From: Macrocystis pyrifera
Lineage: Eukaryota; Sar; Phaeophyceae; Laminariales; Laminariaceae
Length of the DNA stretch: 64,000 nucleotides
Direction: 5' to 3'
Assembly: GCA_031763025.1 (NCBI GenBank)
Contig: JASSKH010000043.1
Coordinates: 1,322,501 to 1,386,500 of the forward strand
Shown here: positions 11,901 through 23,900 of the stretch, one piece after another
How the letters are laid out: every line of letters begins with the position of its first letter
How positions within the stretch are numbered: position 1 is the stretch's first letter
Made by a program: the position numbers and the translations under genes
Notes under the pieces: generated by a model
What the model saw: the letters and a program-made list of their open reading frames with translations, nothing else
Told to the model about the DNA's origin: nothing
Databases searched by the model: none

Positions 11901-14900
11901 GTGTAGGACAGAAGCCACATTGTTCCTCCGCGAGTATTCTCTAGACCTCGCAGTAGTTGCTTAGGCGGAAGGCGTCGATTTTCAACAACACTCTGCTTTA
12001 TTGGGCAATCAGCGAAAATCCCTCTGTAGTTGTGTCAAATCCGTTTAGTCCTTCGTTTATCGACGGACATTGATATTGGACATATATTCGTTGCTGAGGA
12101 ATATCTTCTCTCACCCAAACGTCAACAAAGGTCTTGTGGAAACACTGGGCGAAAGGGGGATGGTCGAGTTGGGGAGTTCTGCCGGGAAGCTATCTGGCCC
12201 ATGAGCTATCCAACTCGATCTGCCCTCAAGTGCTTCCGTCATCCGGTCCAAGCATGGTTCATATCTGAGTGACAATCATAGCCGTCGCGGTGGCCAAAGG
12301 TTCATGATCGAGGGGTCGAATTCGAGTAATTTCTCGTTCAAGAATTTGTGGCGAAAATGTTCCTCGGTACCCATGCTAGTTTGCATATGGACAAGAGTTC
12401 GGTAGGTTGACAGGTGACTAAATGGTTGGGGTGCTACGTCGTTTTTAACTTCATCCATAATAGTCGTGGTGAATATATCAACCATACCAGCCGTGCTTCG
12501 AGATTGAATGGTTTGGTTTAAGAGCGGAAACGACCCTCTCGACAACTCGCTGTCGACACCATCCATCGGACGTTAAAACGTTTCCTGTCAAATTCTCGGT
12601 GTTTGGGAGGTTTTGGCGCCTGTCTGATGAACGTGAAGAAACCACTGGATTGGACGTCGATATACGGTACGCATTGTGGTGGTCATAGTCGGCCATAGCT
12701 GGAGGCGGACGCAGTAGGACGATTTTAACATAATTCACTATTGGTTGATTGGCTCGAGGGGTTAGGATGTAGTCGATCCGCTGACGGTCACTCGGGCTGG
12801 TGCCGTTTTGTGTATGTATGCGATATTCCGCCGTTGCGTGAGCTGCAAAACGTGTTGGTGAGGGCTATGGCCTCTGCCAGATGATATCAGCAAGAGGGCT
12901 TCCAGCGAGGGACTCCACCAGTCTCGCTGGCCTCGCACTCAGTAAGTCTTGTTCTTAGAGCTTGTATTATCACGGAGTGATCCTCATCGGACCACGAGCC
13001 AGGTGGCTAGGGGACATCACACAGGATCCCCGGCCACTGCTCCACTCACACATGCGATTACACTGAAACCTCCACGGCTTGGTATCTTTTGGCTACAGCA
13101 CCCCCAAAGCGAGTTCACTCGACACGAACGATGTTCCAGCTCCTCCAACGTATACAGCTCGGCCGGCAATAGACGAACCAGATCCCGACCCAGCGGCTCC
13201 TGCCGCTGGCGCACCAGAAGTTGAAGAAGCAACAGCAGAAGTTCCACCGCCCGCTGTCAATTGATTGCCACCACGGCCACCGCGCCCGCGTCCATGGTTG
13301 AATCTGCCCCGGCCGCCATTGCGGCCCCCGCGATACCCTGACGACCCGCGCCCACCACTGCTGGGAGCTGTGCCGCCACCGCTAGCTTTTGGGCAATCAG
13401 AAACATAATGGTTGGGATCACCACACTCGAAACAGACGCGAACAAACGACTTTTTCGCGGACTGCTGCTGTTTCGGTTTCTGCTGCTGTTGGCGTCGCGG
13501 TTCAGCTGCCCCTGCAGCATCTTTCCGACCATACGCCTCGATGAATTTCCACTGTTCTGCAGCAGAAAAAATTTGGTCCATGACCAATGCCGGGTCCTTC
13601 TTCCACCCTGCAGCGTACGTTAGCTGACCTTTTACGTACTTTTTGAACTCGGACGGCCATAAGCCATCCACCAACGCCATGCTCACAAATTCCGCCGGTC
13701 CGGGCAACCACGAACGGTCCTGCGCGCGGTACATGGCATGCACCGCGTGATTCTCCGCAAAATACTTTTCCATAGCGGAGTTTACCATCATCGCGCGGTC
13801 TTTGACGGATGTTTCACCGCCCTGCTTTTCATCGCGCCTCATTGAGAGAACGCGACGCAAGTCCGCTGCCGCCCGCGAGGTGTCAAATCTGTTGCTGGTG
13901 GTTGTGTAACCAGCGTGCTGCCTAACAGCGTCCAACAACTCCGAGGCGGTCATCGTAGTCTGATGCTTGTAAAATCCCTCAAAACACCGATGAATGTAAT
14001 TGGGGATAAGCTGGCCCATGCTCACTTTGGAGTGCTGAACCACCCCCTGAGCGTTGGCGAGCTGCAGCCGTTCCTCATAATCGAGGTACGCTGCGTAAAA
14101 AACACGAGAGGCCTGCTCGGTCCACACCTCTCCGTATTTCGGTGGAGTCAGAGACTCCCCTACCACCAGCGGCGTGCTTGCCGTGTGCGCCATAATCCAC
14201 AGCAGTCCACCTGGACTCTACTGTAATAACGGAGAAACTGCCGCCTGACCTGTGCGTCCTCCAGCTCCCGGAGCGTCCTCCCCTGCTGTGCGCTTCAAGC
14301 CGTTTCGATCCGTCCAACGGGCCAACTGCCTTCCCAGCTGTGACCCAATACTCCGCAGCCGAAAACTCCTCCAACAGAAGTTCCGCGAATATCTAGATAT
14401 TATGGCCTCTGCCAGATGATATCAGCAAGAGGGCTTCCAGCGAGGGACTCCACCAGTCTCGCTGGCCTCGCACTCAGTAAGTCTTGTTCTTAGAGCTTGT
14501 ATTATCACGGAGTGATCCTCATCGGACCACGAGCCAGGTGGCTAGGGGACATCACACAGGATCCCCGGCCACTGCTCCACTCACACATGCGATTACACTG
14601 AAACCTCCACGGCTTGGTATCTTTTGGCTACAGGGCTAACTTTCAACTGCTGGCGAATGACATATTTCGTTCACCATCATCGTTCGGAACACCACGTCCG
14701 CATGCTCCAAGCGCTCTACTCTCATCAATATCACGCCCTCCCATCCTCGGAGCAGTTCGTGCGTATGCATACTTGGGTACAAGAGGCGCTCTACTATAGA
14801 GGTACACCCTCTAAACTCGAGCCTCCTATGCCCCAACGACGTACAGTACGGAATTGATTGGGGGACAAACACATGAATTTGAATAATGCTTCACGCGTCT

Positions 14901-17900
14901 CGTACGTGTAAGTGCGCATTGCGTCCAACAGTGTAGAGCACAACCTACGTGCTCATGCTCCTACTGACCCCCGGTAAGGACACCGTGATGGCGCAGAGTT
15001 TGGTTTCGCCGCGTTCTACGATAGAGGTAGCACATTTCCCCTCAAACGGTTTCTGAATGACGGGATTCCTTAACCCAAAATTGTCGGAATGCCCATCTGG
15101 TTCCGAAAAATATTTTCTTGTGTACTTGGGCGATGGGATCATTAATCACGATGCAATTTGATTTTGGCTGAGTTCAGCATTCGGGTGAGGTATTGAACTC
15201 CTTAAGTGTGGAGCCCCAGAACAAATTGGGTCAACATCTGTCGTAGAACGCCTCTGTTCCCTAAGGCAATACCTCACATCTCACAACAAGAACCTTTTTG
15301 TTGGAATCTGTGCCACCAAGTCCCTCGGCTTTGACCAGGCAACTGGTGTCAGTTCGGAATCCTTGGCTCAATCAGATGGAGCATACGCAACGACGAAATC
15401 CACTGTCTGGCATTCACCAGCCAGATCAGTATACATCGGCATAAACCGTTCGTCAAGAACAGGTGAGTGCACACAAACTAACTGCATGACAATTCCACTG
15501 CAGCTAGGCTTACTTCAAACAGCGCTTCCGTGGTGGCTGAAGTTTTCTGCCCGAGAAGAAACCTTTGTAAGCTGCCGCACGGAACGTCATGCTTCCGGCC
15601 CTCCGAGCCAATGACATCACAGCCGACTAGCTTCCCCTTGGCCAGTACTCGCTCGTCATGCTCATACCCGTTTTCGCCCTTGTCAGGCAGGGTGGACACA
15701 TTGTAAGTCGATACGGCCGCAAGTGCCTCCTTCTGCCGCGTGCGAGCCTCACGTCCTGTTTTCTGCGCTGGCCGACTTGAGCCTCGTACCCGCCTCCTTT
15801 CATGCTATTTTTTGTATTTTTTTTTTCTATGACGAATGCGGCTTCGCGTTTCGTTGCCCGGTACGCCCCTTGGATTCCGTTGACTGGTTGCAACCGTCTC
15901 AGCCAACGCCACGACTCTCGTCCTTCCTGGCGAGTATGCGTACCTACGCGGTGGCTGGATGATGTACCGGCCCTGCTTCAGTATATACTCCTTGTCGTCG
16001 GGGATAAGCAAAAACCGCATCACCACCACCCCACGGGGTCCCTAAAGTAAGCAGGTCACGAGCCAGCTTAAGCAAGGTTCATTTCCTACCTACCCCGAGG
16101 CTCCATGCTCGTGTGATTGCGTCTAGACCATTGCAGGCCCTTAAGGGCCACCCCAAAGACGGGAAAGGCCGATAACCCGTTTATAATATATGTTCTTAGA
16201 TTTTTTTTTTTTTTTTTTTCTCCGGCGGATTGGTGAAAAAAGAGCTTGAGCTCACTACACTTCCACGTGCAAATATTGTGTCGTGTGTCGATTTAATCCT
16301 AATGTCTAGTTGCAACACCAGAGCGAGCTGCTGTTACCACTGGTGCTTGGGCACGTTGACCCGACCTGAGCCCCGAGAGCGGCAAGTTCGGTGGAGATAG
16401 CCACCCGGTAGAGTAATCTCCTCCAGGTAGTATGGAACTTGCGCGACCTCACCCACCAAGAAAAACTTAGGTTAGGAGGCCTTCCCGCCGAAATTCGTCC
16501 AGTGACGGTCCACCCTACCCGTTGGGGCGTCGGTCCTCAGATGTTTCTGTTGTTAATAGTTGTATCGCTCAAACAATAGTACGAAGGTAGGGCAAATTAC
16601 CACTCACGCTTTTCGCCAGCTTAATTCACTCTGGTAAATGAATTGCTGAATAGCGAATAGTACACGGAACGATACTACCTCCCCCCATCCCTCGCCAGTA
16701 CTTGTGATACAAGTATGTACCTTCAAGAGTACATACTAGGCGGTTACGTACGACACAGTCATTTCGATACTGTTTTTGCGCTTCTGATAGAGTATCGTTT
16801 TTTTTTTAAGTAACGAATGATGGATTCACGCTTGCCACACCCAACAACCAAGCACAGTACAGTACAATCACAACGAAATATCGATCAGCACGATGCAGGA
16901 CAAATACCATGAAGCTTACGACGCCAAATCCCACAACAACACAACTGGCGAACAGAGAGCGTTCATACCATGGCTCCCATCCTGGCTAGTGTTGTGGCCA
17001 GAAAGCTAGGGTTCATTGGGTCGCACGTCGTCGACCTTGGTCGGCGTTTAAAGAGGAGCTCATAGTATCCGAATACTTTGCTCCCGCTAAGCATTTTATA
17101 CATGCATTCGTGATTAGGTTCAGAGACAGAAAAAAGTCACATGACAAGCATAAATATGAAGAGTACGTGTGTTTACATGATCATGAGGGCCGGTCTCGGT
17201 ATCCGATCCTTCGGGTCCGACTTTCTTTACGTTGATTGTTGTTTTACGAGCGCTTCCTTCGAGTATCGCGGTCGCCACCCCTCGCCGTATCATTTCGCAG
17301 TGCCACTCTTGTCGTGGATGATCGCACGCCCCGAGAGCGCCGATCTTGAACTCGGGGGAGCTTGTGGATCACCACTTCCCACCAGATAGTTTTCGGTCTC
17401 TTGAACACGACGAGCATCAAATCGCAGTCGCATACAGTACCGACTCATCTTTGTCCACCTTCAGCTAAATCCTTAATGTTTGCAGTGTTTTTCACCGGAT
17501 TGGTTTGTTTGACGGCAATACGACCCTTGGTTTTATTTGGTTGTGTTCTCGACTACCCAATATTGTGTTTCCCATGAATGTCTGCATGTCTGTGGGTATG
17601 TATGTCTAGACGTACGAGGGGTGTATCTTTATGTTATGTTTCTCGTATACGATTATGTCGAATCAGATACTTGACACCCCGGCCCTGCTCTGGGCACCAA
17701 CAGAGAGGCCTTGTACATGCATACGTATATGTGATGGGCTGGTCCGTTGATGTCGCGTCGGTCAGCGTTAGCATAGTCTATTGAGACTACTGTAGTTCAA
17801 GACATCAATATAGTTCTACATCGAGTGTACACGACTGACAAACACGTTCGGGAACGGCATCCACAGCCAGAAAGCATGAGGATACATGGTCTCCCTCAGG

Positions 17901-20900
17901 TATGGAATATATTTCACACATCTCCAATTCTTTGTGTATCAGGCATACTCGTGCACGAGTACGGGACTGGATTATTTGTTTACGAACAAAATAAACAATC
18001 AGACCGAGTACCATCTAAGCATTTTCCCGTCAGAGTACTTTAGGGGCCTTATTTCGGCTACTCTGACACTTGCCTCTGCCGCCAGAGTTCATCTACGCCG
18101 TTAGAAGTGAAAGCAAAATATATACTGCCCTCTATCCGTTTTTAATGTTTAAGAGCACCCAGTGTTCAGCTGCACATTGTTGGGGTCTATCTCCTGCTGT
18201 ACATTCCATAGCTGGATCATGTTACCTAGAATAGGCTTCGTACCCTCATCGAAAGCAGGGTTGTATCCTGCTTTCGCTTTGAATAAATGGAGGAATGGAA
18301 GGGGGTTGTGAACCTCTTTGTGCTCCAACCTGTTCTCCGAATGTTCCAGTGGAGATTGTCCCCTCGTGTATTTATAAACGTCGTTACATGCAACCCTGTG
18401 TTAGAAGGGCTGGCGTTAGGGCATCCTCGTATGCGGCTTGCTTGTTGTGGAGGCATGACGGTGCTTGTTAGCATGGAACCATAAGCACGTTGTTGCATGC
18501 TTTCCCCGTCAGAGTTAATCCGCGCGGCTGCGGTAAAATCTCGATGTATACGTACCCCCACACATTTGTGAGAGATTGGTAGCATCCAGTGTCAACTTGC
18601 GCCTTAGAAGAATCTGTTTCGACAAGAATACTCTCACCCTGTTAGGCAGCTTAGGGTTCGAAACATCACACGTTTGAAGTGGTAGCAGCAACCTAAGTTC
18701 GACGTATTGCGTTGCCGGCTGCGAACCCGTACTTATTCAATAAATACGCGAAATCACCAGGGTACTACGCGGGTTTGCTGTCTGGAGCCATCATGATCGG
18801 CCGTTTGTTCTCTTCGCACTTCTGGGGGGTTGCAGCCGACCGTTTCGGATGCCGCTTCGTGATGGTTGTCGGCCTTTTGTCGACCGCGGTTCTGTCCATG
18901 GCCTTCGGGTGTTCGACAACATTCACATGGGCTTTTATTTATAGGTACGAGGCACAATGTTACGAAACATCAGACCAGGTTTGTGAATGATAGCTCAGTG
19001 GGCCCAGCAAGTTCCAACTCTCTGGGGTAACCATGAAACCAAGGATCTTCCCCGTACCTATTTCCCATCCTGGGAAATGGACAACGGGACCAAAGAAAGT
19101 ATTATTTAGTTCACCGAAGGAGTCCCTAAAATAGCTAATTGGTTGCCTGCTTGAATCGCGCTAAATCTCGTAAAGTGGGACAAATCTGGGGAAGCCTGGA
19201 TATCCAATACTATTCCCGCGCGACGCCGAACATCGCCGCTCGCAATCGTCGCTTTTGTTTATATCCTTGCGTACGTTCTCACACCGGGTCCCTCACGAAT
19301 ACGCCGCGAATATGTTTTTCTCGAGTGGTCATGGTTGTGAACCTCGAGTTAAACTTGTGGCTTGAATCACACTCGGCTGTCTTCTGTGTCTGCCACATGG
19401 AAACGTCTCCCTCCGATAGGTAGATCGCATATCGCACATTACCGAGACTGAAAATACATTTTGTATACTAACATTGTGACTGACTTTGTTTATCCTTAAT
19501 CTGTGTTAGCCACGCCGAGAGCACGGCGCCATATATCTCTAGGGCAACTTGTCGGACCAGTTCATGGGCGGAAATCGATATCATAGCAGCAGAACGACAC
19601 GGCACGAGTGTTCTTCACTGCCTACTTTCAAAATGTTGGGCTCCCCAGGTTTCTACTCGGACTGCTGAACGGCATGGGAACTGCGTCAAAAACCCTCGTT
19701 TCCGAGGTTTGCGGCAAAGAGCACGAGACCGTGGGCATGAGCGTTATAACAAGTGAGTAGTGCGGGCACGGAAGGGGTCATATGGTTGTGTGTTTCGTTT
19801 TCAGGCCTCACCGCAAGCACGAAACCGACAGCATCGCTACCCTGATACCCTCATGACGTTAGACCTGATACCTCGTAGTCGGTACTGGTTGTGCGGAACG
19901 CTGGGTTAGCGCGTTAGGGGAATTGGATTCTCGGTTAAAGACCAACAACTCGTGATGTTCCTTTTATCACGACAGATTGTTTCTCTTTCAAAGTTCGAAG
20001 TCTACGGCAATGGAGCACGTGCTTTCCGGTGCGAGTGCTCTTCACAACGCCTCGGCCTTGGCAAAACCCTGCCGTCGATACCCCAATGCTCTAGTACCAG
20101 GTGTTCGCGTATTACATACCGTCTTCCTGCTCGTCCGGCATAGCTCTACACTGTGTCTTTAACTCCGTAACAGGCGGAACCATTATGCCGCTCCGTCTAC
20201 CATGCTCGCGATGAAAACGTAGCTTTGGGTGTTTTTATGTTCTCTGTGTGCGCGTCATACGAATCCGTGTACTACGGTAGATAGATTGATCCGAAGAAAG
20301 TGTGGAAACTTGCGAGTGTGGCGCAGGGCTTCATCCGGCTACTTGGAGACAAGCTCGCCTCAATGGTCTGCACTACAAGCCCCTGTTTGTTCTTCAAACA
20401 TGTAGATCGCTCTCGGACGAACGACACCCACCCAACCAAAGACTAGACAGCGGCTGGTGCGAGGGTGAGCTCTCAGTGAAACCTGAGCTACACTTTAACC
20501 CACTCATTTGTTCACCTGTTTTTCCTGCCCCCATCTACCCCCTTTCCTCGCATGCTGTGCTTTCCTTGCGTTTTTTGGTTAACTGTACAATTACTCTAGC
20601 TTCCTGGACGGTTGCAGCTGTGTTTGGGCCTGGCCTGGGAGGGCTTTTGTCGGAGCCGGCGAAACACTACCCTCACACCTTCTCGAAGCTTGGAATATTC
20701 GGAAGGTGCCTCTCCGGGGATTCGAATGTCGTTGTCTGTCGCTTCACTGACTAGTGCTCAGCAATATTTGACCAATCACGTCGTCTGCTATTACTGCCTG
20801 GGGCTTAGTCATGTGGAGCAAAGGCGTGTGTCGTTGATTGACACTAACTGACTAGTGCTTGGTCAATGCGGAGGCCAAGCGGAGGACAAGGCACGTCTAC

Positions 20901-23900
20901 CCCCCCCGAAATGCCTTCCATATTCGCGTGCCAGCTGCTGATTCTAGCTATATCCGAAGCGAACATATCGACGCCGGACTCGAAAAAGTCCCAACGTGAG
21001 TCCTGTCGGCTTCTCCTCTGTACTGTTTCCACCGGTTGTTCTACCCCCACCGTCTACGAGCTCTCGGCAGACGACGTACGATGGATCCTTTCTGCCGTTG
21101 GGCTTGGGGTATTACATTCCTGCCATAGTTCATCAACTACTCACGTGCATCAAGCTGCATACGTAGTGAAATAGGTGATGGCTCTACATTTATATATATG
21201 TTGTGCTTTGCTTGGCTGTGCGGGCAGACAATACTGCAAGCAGCCGTGAGATCCACCCAGGTCCCTTGGACGCGTAAGGTATTCTCGCAGTGTCGCCGTA
21301 TATTTGAAGCCCACCGTCGGATGCGCTGCGACTATGCCAACGCTTACCCTTCAGCTTTGGCTGCCTGTGCTGCTGGACAAATGTTCACAGGCATCCGTAC
21401 CTTCTGCCCAACGTCGTCGGGTCCGGTTTGGCACTGGTCTCGCTCCCACTGGTGCTTTTTTTTCTCAAGGACATGCGACCAGTCGAGGGCATCCTGCAGA
21501 CGTGAGTACCCATAATATCGTATACCCTAGCCGTGCATGACGAGTGGTGTGCGTACCGCGCACGCACAGACTCGGCGCAGGCCCCTGGGCAGGTACTCTG
21601 CTACAAGCGAGAAGGGAGTTCTGTGGTGGCCTTTACCCGTTTTACAACTGATATATTGACCGGTCCTTGCAATCTTGTATCCTATCAAGCGCTGCACAAC
21701 GCATCCATTCATGATTTAAGTCTGCGACCGCTGCAACTCAAGCGCTGGCGTTCTTCCAGGAGAAGACAGCTGTATAGTTCAGAACGCAGAGCAAGACGCG
21801 CGAGCACGGTCTGTTTCAGAGCGCGCGAAAGGTGTTTGAACGGGAGAGTGCTACTGTAGCTGTGCTGTTTTGAACGATCACTGAACTGACGGCGGATCGT
21901 CGGTACTAGTATTGCTTTGCTTTCCCACCACCGCAAGTGCATCGTCAGTGACGCAGGTCTCATTTTCAGCCAACTTACTGAACAAGCAACACATGAACAC
22001 TACATGGGGAGACCGGAATGCCATCTTCCGTGGTGCACTTCATTTTGTTTTTTTAATGGTCACTTTTACTTTCCAGCCTAACTCGAAGGAGGATTTACCC
22101 TCAGCGATCTTGTGAACAAGCCCTGGTCACAGCTGTAGTAGGTTTTATCGCGCATAGGGTTCAGCATTCCCACTGCTCTTCGATTTCATCAAATGTACAG
22201 CTAGCCCACGCTCCCGCACTTTCCGCTAATCAATTTTACGCAAGAAAAAGTCCCTACGAACATGCACTCGGTGAGGATCGAACTCACGAAATTAATCTTG
22301 ATAGGCTCGCGGACCACCTACCAAGCCACGGCGAGCTGCACTACCGCAACCTAACTTGCTGTCCGCTTGAGATTTGTCTTGCTAACACTAACCCCAGAAC
22401 GGGCTTATTGAGTACCAGTACATGGAATTAAACGAAATGCGGACCAATGTGTTGAAAGCATCTCCGAAAGGATGCGTTGTTATATCTAAATGACTGCAGT
22501 AAAGCAAGCAACAACCGAGTACGCCCCCCTTCCCTCCACCCGCACCCGTTCGCTCCTTGTTTGGTTCTGTCATCCTTTGCAAGCATAAAGACGGCGCTGT
22601 GCCCCCCGTTCGACGACGCGACTTACGCTAACGACGATAACGGCGGCGGTAAAGCAAACCTCGCGGCAGCTACGGCGCCGTCTTCCGTGCTGGTACGGAA
22701 ATATCTGGGTACAACAAGCCCATCGAGGGTGCAGACAGAGGCAGACAACCTGATCGATACGCCGAAACGATCGGCCCAGGCTACGGCCGACCTCGTGTGT
22801 GATGGACTGGATGGCGCCAAGCCGCCGAGCTTGCTGGAGCAACCGAACATCCGCAAGCTCGTGGTCATGGACGGAATATATTCGGTGCGAAATGTTCGCC
22901 ATTTCTTGTGTCGAGTATCGAGACTGAGTGTAGCATGCACGACGTAGGGACGGTGGTAATTCAAGGGTTTGGGTTGAACGGGCTTCGATCTAATAACGAT
23001 CCTGTCAGAAATGACTCTTTGTGTGTGACAAACTGCACATGGCATACTTCGATTTTTCATGGCTATTCTCGTTGGGATAGGATGTTTGAAACAGGCAGAC
23101 GTGTAACAGGAAGATCATCCTTTGTGCGAAGATGCTATTAGACTCCCATATATTGCACGAAGCACAAGACACTAACATCCGACCACAGAAATATTGTCCA
23201 GGCTACAAGTCGGGTTCGGCGAACGGGTGAAATTTTAGTAGAGTTCTCCATGTTGTAGAAAATATGTTTCTGGGAGTATTCTCCATACAAAGCGAGAAAA
23301 CAGAACAGGCCCCTGCTTGGGCTTCCTGATCTCGCCTAGACCTGATCCCACCAGGATGTGATCGCATTTGGCACCCTTCTCTCACCCACAAGGTTCAGAA
23401 CTATGATTAGCCCTCAACAGGACGTGCCGGAGGCCGTGAGCGCGAAGCGCGAACCCTAAAGTGTCAGAATTCGTAAAACGGTCGTAAGTCGTCAGACCCA
23501 AAATAATAAAAAAGCGTCGACACCTGTGACTTTAACTCTAGCACCGAAATCAAGGCGCTGGGTACCATAGACCGTGGAGCTATATCACCCTCCGGCCCCC
23601 TACCCCCTTCACGTTTTTCATCGTGTTTTTATAGTCGCAGTACCTGTACTCACAAGCATATACAGAGCATAGGGTTATTCCAGGAATATTAATTATATAT
23701 ACGAAGGGGTGAACCCAGCTCTGTGTTCTAACTAATACAAAAAGTGATACATGAGTTGTTTGCCTGTATATCTCCTTCTTCTACTCTTGTTTGGCGTGCT
23801 CTACTGTATGTATGGCGTTGAATGTAACGTATACGACATGTCGTGGAGAAAACCCAACCCGCAACAGTGCGTAAGCTACGCTCTCCTCGCACCCCCTCCC

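Larger units (their letters stand above)
12868..14632 (-). mobile_element. LTR retroelement with gag only (TR-GAG-like), recent insertion
   Basis: This 1,765-bp unit has two direct repeats of 230 bp (12868-13097 and 14403-14632) that I read as identical base for base. They have TG...CA ends on the minus strand and are flanked by GGGCTA duplications. Between them is one gene, a 366-residue gag. No protease, integrase, reverse transcriptase or RNase H is present, and the gag stop lies within the first five bases of the 3' LTR, leaving no room for pol. A purine-rich GGGGGTGC precedes the 3' LTR as a possible polypurine tract. No convincing tRNA primer site follows the 5' LTR; an AT palindrome (ATATCTAGATAT) sits there instead. 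The architecture equals the TR-GAG type described in plants. Identical LTRs imply a young insertion mobilised by a partner's pol, which is inference. Confidence 0.9.
5920..18760 (+). other. Intron 1 of the MFS gene, about 12.8 kb, packed with retroelements
   Basis: The donor is GTGAGA at 5920 and the acceptor CACCAG ends at 18760. In order it holds a T-rich stretch near 6738, an AAC repeat at 7061-7086, LINE tails, LINE copy A, more tails, LINE copy B, the LTR-gag-LTR element at 12868-14632, and a TIR element at 15012-15250. All LINE copies and the gag element lie antisense to the host gene. From about 15250 to 18760 nothing but simple T-runs (16201-16220) and unassigned sequence is seen. Confidence 0.75.

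Noticed and set aside
20881..20996. Candidate transporter exon ending at GTGAGT near 20996
   Set aside because: Neither open frame there resembles TM6, while 21391-21501 supplies the expected [10 protein letters not shown] join in phase.
22264..22335. Possible tRNA gene on the minus strand
   Set aside because: Box A and B are present but the acceptor stem does not pair and the sequence recurs as the head of a dispersed SINE.
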